This document shows, piece after piece, positions 56,506-64,000 of a stretch of 64,000 bases of DNA. Positions within the stretch are counted from its first letter, which is position 1, and each line of letters starts with the position of its first letter. The DNA is from Meconema thalassinum (lineage: Eukaryota > Arthropoda > Insecta > Orthoptera > Tettigoniidae). The position numbers were made by a program, and so were the translations under genes. The stretch is from the NCBI GenBank assembly GCA_946902985.2, contig OX336391.1, forward strand, positions 75,307,947 to 75,371,946. Reading direction: 5' to 3'. The notes beneath the pieces were generated by a model. The model saw only the letters and a list, made by a program, of their open reading frames with translations, was not told where the DNA came from and searched no databases.

Positions 56506-58031
56506 GTTATATTATTTTAAATATATTTAATTATTATTTCATTATGTGAGAATCCACATGTTCGAATCTTCGAATATAGATAAAATATCCATTTCTTATC
56601 AAAAATAATTATTGACTTTAACAGTTACATCGGCTGTTTTCCGTGATTATCCAAAAATATGAAATATTCAAATAAATGCTCGTTATGCTCGGTCATCGAT
56701 CCTAAACTGTTCTGAGTGCTGAAAATACTCAGAATAACTCTAATATGTCTTGCGTAAATCATTGCAAGATTTAAATACGAAGAAAAATAAATGTGTTGGT
56801 CATCTGCAGAAAATGAGTTTGTTCCAATTAGCTAGGCATAATATAAAGTCAAAATGTGGCTTACATTTCTCGTTGGTCTTGAAGCGTAGTGAACCTGGTC
56901 TCTACCAGATTTATCCAGATACATGCCCTATCGGACACGCACGTCTAATCCTTGTATCGGCCGCCATTATATACCCACAATCTGTCTAACAAGATATAGT
57001 GGTAATATCTCTTGAAGTTTGAAGTACCTGTTGATCCATTTTAATATTTACTTCTGTTAACGCCATAACAGTTTGCTTAAATGGGGTCAGATCTAAGTGA
57101 TCTATTCTCAAAAAAGTCAGTTGTAACATAACTCACGGTAATCTTTTCAGTACAAGAAAACACTGACAGTCTAAACCAATCAACGGCTGTTCTGAAGATC
57201 GTTCCCTGGGCATGGCTTATCACCATCTATCATGCGCGAAGCAACATATAGTTTCCCTTTGTCGGCTAATGAACAACACCGTGATAGACTGGCCTTCAAT
57301 ATACTGAAAGATCGGAGTGGTTATCAAGTTACAAATTATGAAACTGACTAAATTGGACTAAAATATCCAAGTATTAGATTATTACTGGACTGTGACAAAG
57401 TACTTTCTAGACAAAGTCTAGCATATGTCCATATAGAAATAAAAATATTTCACCAGTGTCCGTAGTAAAATATCAATCACCTTAGTGATTCCCTCTGTCG
57501 TAAACTTACTAAGTTCCACATGTATCGCAGCACTTTTGTGACTATCACAATTTTGAAGATAACTTCTGCGTAGATCCGGCAACCATGTGCCTTGGCTCAG
57601 CGTAGCAGCACCTTGCTATGCAAGAGCTTGTTTCGAAGTGAGCTGATGTTGCTTGGGCCGGCCAGCTTTTATTCAAAACGGTCAGGGCCACGCTGCATCA
57701 CGCTGAAATCTAGAAATTCTCATATATCTGGTATCCCTGGTCCGATTTACTTGATACTAAGTGCATTCTCTTTCATTTGGCCGTGCCAGTAATCTGATCC
57801 AAGTCTCAAGTCTCTACTCCATGGCTAACTATTTAATCAACAAATAGTCTCGACCTCTGCTATTACTTGCTACGTCACTTGACATGCTCTTAGCTGCATA
57901 AAATTTCCATTTCCTTCTGGAAGGAATGGAGCGCGGTATTCAAATATCTCAACTTTCAAAAGCAGCTGTAGCCTTTCCCTTGATATCTAGGTGTCTGAAT
58001 CTTGGAATACCCATTCCTAGAGTTGGGCACA
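54630..58031 (-). repeat. 3' LTR of a minus-strand Ty3/Gypsy element, about 3.4 kb
   Basis: Starts TGTGCCCGTTTAG and ends ..AGTTGGGCACA, so both ends form the inverted TGTGCCC/GGGCACA pair expected of LTR tips. Its first 67 bases are identical to 63934-64000, the visible start of the other LTR. On the inner side it is bordered by a purine tract (minus strand CTAGGTGTGGGGTGGA, 58032-58047). It is unusually long for a Gypsy LTR and includes a (TTA)n run. No ORF of note. Confidence 0.75.
56402..56515. repeat. (TTA)n microsatellite inside the LTR
   Basis: About 110 bases of ATT/TTA triplets with one GTGGA interruption at the left. It creates a leucine-only chance ORF. Confidence 0.9.
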
Positions 58032-58047
58032 TCCACCCCACACCTAG
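58032..58047 (-). promoter_or_regulatory. Polypurine tract of the Gypsy element
   Basis: Minus strand CTAGGTGTGGGGTGGA directly before the LTR tip TGTGCCC. Expected primer site for plus-strand DNA synthesis. Confidence 0.65.
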
Positions 58048-58096
58048 CAAAAAATAAAAATTGAAACATTTTTATTTTTCCTATCTACACATTAAA

Positions 58097-61000
58097 TCAT
58101 CTGGTTCTTGAATAGTAAATCTTCATATTCGATGCATTATAAGTTCCCACGAAGTTACCAGTTCGTGTATTGGCGATTTCATAGCTTCCATTGTTGTTTA
58201 CTTCCACAATACGATATGGTCCAGCGTAAAGGCTTGCAAACTTCGAGTACACTCGATTTTGCACGTCAGAGGGTGTAGGTCTTTTCACTAAAACAAGAGT
58301 TCCTACGCGCAAGGGTCTGCGAAAACGCTTTCCTCTCACTCTGCGCTCTCTTTTCTCAGCTTGGCTCCTCAACTTATCTAAAGCTAGAGTTTCCCTCATC
58401 TGACGACTTGGTTCAATCTCAGGTGGAATAGAGATGATTCGATCCCATAATCTTGTTGGTTTAAATCCATGATGAAGCAACATGGGAATCTGTCCAGTAC
58501 TCTCATGAATCGTAGAGTTGATGGATTCGGATGCTAATGAGAGAACATCCATCCATTTCCAATGCTCATTTGGACAATAGAGGCGGCAAAATTTTGCTAT
58601 TTCAGCCATCACGCGTTCTGCTGGATTGCTTTCAGGATGTCTGTTAGAACAAAACAAATGTCTAATCCCAATATTATTCATGACGGTTCTAAATTCTAAG
58701 GATGTAAATTGGTGTCCACGATCTGATAAAAGGAATTCCGGTTTGCCTGCTTCCGGAATTACATTGTCTCTAATTCTCTTCGCACAATATTTTGCGTTTG
58801 CCTTCTGAATTGGGTGTAACATAGTGTATTTGCTGAAAACATCCATGGTCACCAGAATATATCGGTTACCTCTTTTAGACTTTGGGAGAGGACCATAAAG
58901 ATCAGTCGCGAAGATTTCACAAGGCTTAGAAGGAATAATAGGCCTTGGTAATTCTCTCAATAATCTAGAATTATGTTTACTCCTTTGGCATAAGTCGCAT
59001 ACTCGAATAGTGTTTCTGACAGTTTGTCGCATTCGCTCCCACGAAAATTTCTCTTGTATCATGTTGACCATCTTATCTACTCCAGCATGACCTGCAATTC
59101 GATGTGCCATCCAGATATTGGGTTTTTGCATTCGTGGAGGTATCACTACTCTCAGCTTCGTATGGTCGGGATCTGCAAACTTGTAGATTAAACCATCTAA
59201 CATCATAAAATCTCTTGAAATTCTTTCAGTATCCACAAAATCATCATCATTTGGATCCATGTCTCCCTGTAGAAAACGAAAAATGTTTCTAAAACGTCGG
59301 TCTCTCCTCTGGGATAAATGCAACAATCTTAACCTTCTCAAGGCATCCTCATCCTCCTGCGTCAGGTTAACTTGAAAAACCTTAGATGTAGACTCCACTG
59401 CTCTACTCAATAAATCAGCTCCAACGTTCAACTTTCCAGGAGTGTGTTCAATAACTAGGTTGAATTGTTGAATAAAAAGTGACCATCTAGTTATCCTATC
59501 ACTGGCAAAGTTTGTTCTCAAGATAAACTCCAATGCGTGGTGATCAGTCCTCACAATTACTGAATGTCCAATTAACATTTTCTTCCACGACTCCAACGCG
59601 AAGATTACGGCAAGTGCTTCTAACTCTGTGGTGTAATAATTCCTTTCTGATGGACGAAGTTTCCTGCTTATGAACGCCAGGTAACGTCTCTTGTGATCTT
59701 CATCTTCTTGAAGAAGAATAGCTCCAATCCCTACGGTGGATGCATCATATTCTATGATGAAATTCTTGGTAAAGTCAGGATACTCCAATTTCACGCTGTT
59801 TACCAATAACCTCTTGGCATCTTGAAATGATTGTTCACAATCTTCATTCCATTTCCATTTGTTTCCAATCTTTAATAATTCCTGCAATGGTGCAACCGTC
59901 TTGGTGAAGCTTGGACAATGCCCTGCAAAGAATTGGCATGTCCCGAGAAAACTGCGGACATTCTTCACTCTAGTAGGTCTAGGGAAATTTGCAATCACCT
60001 GTATCTTCGTCTCATTGGGACGGTATCCTTCACCATCCAAAATGTGGCCCAAAAATTTTATTTCCTTCCGAAAGAACTGACATTTTCGAAGGTTTACTTT
60101 AAAGTTCGCTTTTCTCAAATCTGCGAATAACATCTGAAGATGTAATAAATGTTCCTCCTTAGTCTCAGATGCAATTAGGATATCATCTATGTAACGAATT
60201 GCTATCTCCTTTACTTCAGGACTCAAATTTTGTTCCAGTGCTCTGATCAAAACAGATCCAGATGTTTTGACTCCAAATGGTAGACGGCGGAATACATATG
60301 TCTGCTGGTCAAACATAAATCCTGTAAACTTTTTGGAATCTTCACTAAGCCTAATGTGGTGGTAGGACGAAGTGAGATCAATGTTAGAGAACCAGACCTT
60401 GCCTTGGAATTTCCTTAACAGTTCCCTAATGATTGGTGGTCTGTCATACTCTGGCAGTAATCTCGAATTCAAATTTCGCGCGTCTAAACATAGTCTCAGA
60501 TTTCCATCTTGCTTAGACACTACTGCTAATGGATTGACATAAGATGTAGTGTACTTTTCAATCACATTGTTGCTTTCCATCTCTTTGATAAGCACTTTTA
60601 CTCTTTCTCGATGCTTTTCCGCTACCGGATACAATTTAGCATGGAAAGGTGCATCATCATTTACACGAATACGATATTCAAAATCTTTAATTTCACCAGG
60701 TTTAATATCAAAAATGTCGTGGTACTCTTCCAAAATTTTTCCTAGCTCTGGGGACTCCTCCTCAGTGTAGACTTCTCTTCCTTCAGCTTCATGAAAAATC
60801 AGAGACCATTGAGCATCTCCCTCGATGTCTTCCTCTTCTTTTCCCTCGAAGTTTATCTCTTCGGTATTCTTAAATCTGATCGTCTCTGTCTTCATGTCTA
60901 TCACTGCTTGATATTTCTGAATGAAATCCGCTCCCAATATCATGTCAAAAGCCATGTCCTTCATTACTACAAACACATGTCGGAAATCATATCCTCCTAT

Positions 61001-61346
61001 AGTAACACACAAGTATAATTGCGTTTTACACAGAGATATTTTGTTGGGTATTATTCCTTGGATCTTAATTCCTGATACTGGAATCTCCTCTAAATTCTCT
61101 TTGAGCTTCCACAGAATATAAAGCTTCTCGCTCACAAGACAAAGCATAGCCCCAGTATCGGTTAAAGTATCGACAGGCATACCGAATACTTCGCATGATA
61201 TGATTGGCATTTTAATTCTTGTACCCATTTCTTTCCGTTCGTCATTATGTTGAATTAAGTCATCATCCTCTGCTTGCCATTTAATAATTCTGGAAGTGAA
61301 AGTGTTTAAAATTCTATCTTCTACTGTGAATTCGAAGTTTTTTTTT
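58097..61346 (-). CDS. pol: Gypsy Pol polyprotein (protease, RT, RNase H, integrase), intact
   Basis: The frame is open from the slippery A-run (61338-61346) to a stop at 58097. Counting from ATG 61228 it has 1,043 residues, but entry by -1 frameshifting from gag is likelier. Aspartic protease: DTGA at 24-27, ILGADF near 97-102. Reverse transcriptase: LPFGVKTSG at 316-324 and YIDD at 346-349. RNase H: D495 (YDAST), E535 (TELEAL), D562 (RTDHHAL). Integrase: zinc site H709, H714, C744, C747, then D776 (ATDLYG), D836 (LSDRGHQF) and E871 (NPAERVMAE), and a C-terminal GTLVLVKRPTP. All catalytic residues are present, with no stops. PR-RT-RH-IN order defines Ty3/Gypsy. Confidence 0.93.
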
Positions 61347-62112
61347 CTTTTCCAATCCCCCGGGATTGTTGTGTTCCCGATGGACCTGGTTCATTGGGCC
61401 TCTGTTCCACGAACTGCAAGTTTTCTTGGTGTCTTGCTTCCAAGTTCTTCCTCGTCTCCTTATTGAACTCTTCATCGGACGGACGAGTATTCACATTCCC
61501 TCTATTATTGTAGTTGTTTCTACCATAGTATCTTCTCTCCTGGTACCTTCCTTGATTATCCCTTGGCCTTCTCCATCGAGTATTATATCGATATCCACCA
61601 TCCGGTCTCGCATAAGGCTTGTAACTGTATCTGTTATTGTACTGATTCGATCCTCTTTTATCGGGCTCTTCCCTCGGCGTTTTCTCTTCTCGCCCCTCTC
61701 GAATCTCTCGAGGTGTTTGGGAATAACTGTTGGTCATAACAGCGTACACAGCGTTGTTATTCTTTCCTCCCTTCTGATGGAAGAATTGAGCGTTCGTATG
61801 ATCAAGTTTCTGCAATACCTCGTCAAATTGCTCCATATTATAAATGTCAGCAGCGATCAAAGTTCTTTGGACGTCTGCTGGAAACTGACGTATCAATGCG
61901 GTAATTAATTCATTATCTGGCATCGGCGGATCTAAATGTTGTAGTTTAGAAAGCTGTCCAGAAAAGTACGTAGAGTATCGAGTAGGCTGTGACGTCGAGA
62001 ATCTCTTTGAATATAATTCTGCTCTGACTTGCTGTTGGGTTTCCGGGGACCAAAACTTTTTTAATAACCCACGGGAAAACTCCTCAAAATTGGTGAGTGG
62101 ACCTAAAAGCCC
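61321..62112 (-). CDS. gag: Gypsy Gag, C-terminal part (arginine-rich, no zinc knuckle)
   Basis: Open frame in which capsid-like sequence (LTNFEEFSRGLLKKFWSPE, then LPDNEL-like MPDNELITALIRQFP and IYNMEQFDEVLQKLD) is followed by a region rich in Arg, Tyr, Asn and Gly (NNRYSYKPYARPDGGYRY, RRPRDNQGRYQERRYYGRNN). The CCHC knuckle normal for Gypsy nucleocapsids is absent; the RG/RY-rich tail probably binds RNA instead. It continues the protein of 62084-63424 in another frame, so gag is broken near 62100-62130 by an indel. The frame ends TAG 61321-61323 just after the slippery A-run. Confidence 0.75.
   Translation of the reverse strand, partial: GLLGPLTNFEEFSRGLLKKFWSPETQQQVRAELYSKRFSTSQPTRYSTYFSGQLSKLQHLDPPMPDNELITALIRQFPADVQRTLIAADIYNMEQFDEVLQKLDHTNAQFFHQKGGKNNNAVYAVMTNSYSQTPREIREGREEKTPREEPDKRGSNQYNNRYSYKPYARPDGGYRYNTRWRRPRDNQGRYQERRYYGRNNYNNRGNVNTRPSDEEFNKETRKNLEARHQENLQFVEQRPNEPGPSGTQQSRGIGKEKKTSNSQ
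61338..61346 (-). promoter_or_regulatory. A9 slippery site, -1 gag/pol frameshift
   Basis: Minus strand G-AAAAAAAAA-C. In the gag frame it reads GAA AAA AAA ACT; slipping back one base enters the pol frame (AAC TTC GAA), which is open from there on. Gag stops at 61321-61323, five codons later. Fits an A AAA AAA type heptamer. A stimulatory structure was not assessed. Confidence 0.65.
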
Positions 62113-63424
62113 TAAACCAAAGAAGTGCAGGACCTTCCAAAAATTTCCCTATCACTCGGATCTGTCTTTCCTTAGGGATTTTGGAATCTTTTAGGTAATC
62201 ACCTGCTTCTCTCAAAAATTCTACGGGTGTCACAGAATCCCGCCCTGAAAATTTAGAAGGCTTATCCTCTACATTCTTGAATACAGTTATGGGGTTGGAT
62301 TGAAATACTGTCCTGACCTCATCCTGTCTTTGACTATTAGTTTCTCTCGCTGCTCCTAGGTTTATCTGTATCTGTTCTTCTCCCCTTATACTTGACATTT
62401 TCAACAGATGGTCAGACTGTTTCTCGTCCTTGATTTGGGTTTTCATAGCCTCAAGTTCCTTATGGTTTTCTTCTGCCATTTTTGTAATTGCTTCGGTTTC
62501 CTTACAGTTCTCTTTGACATCAGTGGATATCTGGTTCATAACAGCCTCGTGACTTTTCAACGACCCTGTCATATCTGATGTGTCCTTCTGAGTTGCTTGG
62601 ATATCTTTGGAAATTACTTGAATATGGGATGATAAAGATTCCCTAATTTCCTTGACTCCCTCTTGGTTCTCCAGCTTGAGTGTGTCTTTAATTTCATTGA
62701 TAACTGTGGTTTTAATTTCAGTTTGTAATTCATTAATCACACCTCTTATTTCTCCCATTACGAGTTCTTTGAATTGTTCTGTCAAACGTTGAACAACTAG
62801 GATTGCCATCTTATTACTCTCTTTCTTCACTCTGACTTCTAGGTTGATCATGTCTTCACCAACTTTCCTAAGACCATGTTCTATCCTATCAGCTAAGCTT
62901 TGGGATCTTAGATCGGCATCGCGAAATTTATCGTCCATTAAACTTGCGTTAGTGGCTAATGAAGTTTCGAGCTCATGTGTTTTTTCGCATAATTTAGTCA
63001 TTTTACTCTCAAGTGACATTTTCAAGATTTCGGAATTCTCTTTAAATTTATTTTCCATAGAATTAAATTTACTATTTAAATTTTCTTTCAAGTTACCTTT
63101 TATCCTGCTTTCTAACAAATCGGAACTTTCTTTCAAGTTATCTTTTAAAGAATCAGAACTTTCTTTAAGTTTATTTTCTAAAGAATCAGAATTTTCTTTA
63201 AGTTTATCGTTTAAATTTTCTTTAAGTTTATTTTCTAAAGAATCAGAATTTTCTTTAAGTTTATCATTTAAACTTTCTTTAAGTTTATTTTCTAAAAAAT
63301 CAGAATTTTCTTTAAGTTTCTTTTCCAAAGCCTCTGTATTTTCTTTCATAATGGCTGCCACACGCAGTCCAGCTTCTTTGGAACTCTCTTCCAAACTCGT
63401 CATCATCCTCATCATCTCCTCCAT
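62084..63424 (-). CDS. gag: Gypsy Gag, N-terminal part with long coiled coil (frameshift at 3' end)
   Basis: ATG 63424 is preferred over the upstream TTG-initiated frame. Residues ~20-330 are charged and helical. Tandem 19-residue units (KENSDSLENKLKE-NLNDKL type; 57-bp DNA repeats at about 63170-63330) form an evident coiled coil. The C-terminal end enters a retrotransposon Gag capsid domain (KFSGRDSVTPVEFLREAGDYL, GKFLEGPALLWFRAF), then runs into a stop at 62084 because of an indel; the capsid continues in the next frame. The long N-terminal coiled coil is uncommon in Gypsy Gag and may drive particle assembly. If the indel is a read error, gag is intact. Confidence 0.75.
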   Translation of the reverse strand: MEEMMRMMTSLEESSKEAGLRVAAIMKENTEALEKKLKENSDFLENKLKESLNDKLKENSDSLENKLKENLNDKLKENSDSLENKLKESSDSLKDNLKESSDLLESRIKGNLKENLNSKFNSMENKFKENSEILKMSLESKMTKLCEKTHELETSLATNASLMDDKFRDADLRSQSLADRIEHGLRKVGEDMINLEVRVKKESNKMAILVVQRLTEQFKELVMGEIRGVINELQTEIKTTVINEIKDTLKLENQEGVKEIRESLSSHIQVISKDIQATQKDTSDMTGSLKSHEAVMNQISTDVKENCKETEAITKMAEENHKELEAMKTQIKDEKQSDHLLKMSSIRGEEQIQINLGAARETNSQRQDEVRTVFQSNPITVFKNVEDKPSKFSGRDSVTPVEFLREAGDYLKDSKIPKERQIRVIGKFLEGPALLWFRAFRSTHQF

Positions 63425-63433
63425 AATTTTCAA

Positions 63434-63933
63434 TTATTATTCAAAACTTAGGGGTATACATGATGGCAGACACAAGATTATAACTAGAACAAGAAATATG
63501 AATAGCTAATTGGAACTCTCTAATAAAATGAGATTTGTCCTAATGTCGACGTGATGGAAAAACAAAATTCTCTACTTTTACGAGTTACATTTACCACAAT
63601 ATCACAAGAAAAATATGCAAGTTCTCAAATATCCTCCACCTGGATTCTAATAATGCGTATGTCCAGTCATCGAACGTTTACTACTGAATTTACTTGACGC
63701 CCTAATGGTTAAGCCATTATCAAAAATAATCAAACCCATTCTAATTATTAACCCAGTTAAATTTTTAATTTTCCCCACTAATTGGGTTTCCTACTAATTT
63801 ATTCATCCAAACCAGACATCTCTCAACTCCCAAAATATCTATATAAAATTATCACAATTTAAATCGGCATGTGATGGACCATGTCTAACTCGAGCCCCAC
63901 GTCCGAAGCCATTTCTCTCTCTATCTTATTTTA
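63434..63933 (-). other. Gypsy 5' untranslated leader
   Basis: Between the 5' LTR and gag. No standard primer-binding site directly touches the LTR tip; the nearest TGG on the minus strand (TGGCTTCGGACG, 63900-63911) lies 22 bases inside. Which tRNA it would match was not determined. Confidence 0.5.
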
Positions 63934-64000
63934 TGTGCCCGTTTAGACCGGAGTCCGCACGACCACATATGCATTTTACCAATAATCAGTCAGCACGAGA
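63934..64000 (-). repeat. 5' LTR of the Gypsy element (inner 67 bases only)
   Basis: TGTGCCCGTTTAGACCGG onward is identical to 54630-54696 over all 67 visible bases. The rest lies beyond the window. Confidence 0.85.

Larger units (their letters stand above)
54630..64000 (-). mobile_element. Ty3/Gypsy LTR retrotransposon, runs past the window edge
   Basis: Minus-strand order: 5' LTR (63934 onward, truncated by the window), gag, pol, polypurine tract, 3' LTR. There is no env: only about 50 bases separate the pol stop from the polypurine tract. Identity of the visible LTR ends and the intact pol indicate recent insertion. The right target duplication is outside the window. Confidence 0.85.

Noticed and set aside
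56329..56520. Poly-leucine ORF.
   Set aside because: Created by the (TTA)n microsatellite.
58032..58096. An env gene after pol.
   Set aside because: Only about 50 bases lie between the pol stop and the polypurine tract.
60549..61908. Plus-strand ORFs opposite gag and pol (up to 180 codons).
   Set aside because: Antisense shadows of strongly biased gag/pol coding sequence, without motifs.

Overview
The window is non-coding, repeat-dense eukaryotic DNA, almost certainly from an insect with a large, transposon-rich genome. The evidence is a Polinton/Maverick, a piggyBac, two Ty3/Gypsy elements, a Helitron relic, tRNA-derived SINEs, a 118-bp satellite, a C2H2 zinc-finger gene and splice-like signals. 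Two SINE families resemble ones I remember from polyneopteran insects (orthopteroids or stick insects), but that placement is recollection and low confidence. No bacterial operon, CRISPR array or rRNA is present.

Layout. 1-221 is the tail of a Gypsy integrase, followed by T-rich non-coding DNA. 3.4-12.8 kb holds diverged repeats and SINE-like elements. 12823-13887 is a ten-finger C2H2 protein with decayed fingers beyond its stop. 15.7-21.4 kb is a 118-bp satellite of about 27 units, split by a 2,475-bp piggyBac with TTAA target sites, 18-bp inverted ends and a transposase broken only by a late frameshift.

23004-45657 is a 22.7-kb Polinton with ~1.9-kb terminal inverted repeats, AG..CT ends and a near-perfect 6-bp target duplication (CTCTTC/CTCTTG). 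It carries an integrase with chromodomain, a DUF8207-like protein, a packaging ATPase, a fused membrane-protein/adenain-type protease, penton-like and major capsid proteins, a BIR (IAP-like) protein, a VDCQGF-motif protein, a phospholipase A2-like protein and a protein-primed DNA polymerase B. Most core genes carry stops or frameshifts, so this is a dead copy. The ATPase, the DUF8207-like protein, the VDCQGF protein and the PLA2 gene remain open. Nested features include a 2,048-bp near-palindromic foldback element in the left TIR (empty site preserved in the right TIR), an array of ATGGCGG motifs spaced ~146 bp, and a purine-rich ORF-less island.

45.7-54.3 kb holds a candidate THAP-domain first exon, tRNA-derived SINEs and a Helitron helicase relic not visible as a long ORF. 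54630-64000 is a minus-strand Ty3/Gypsy element with 3.4-kb LTRs, an intact 1,043-residue pol, an A9 slippery gag/pol junction, and a gag with an unusual coiled-coil N-terminus and arginine-rich C-terminus. Its right LTR runs off the window. Each transposon's genes are self-contained. The only host gene supported with reasonable confidence is the zinc-finger ORF.
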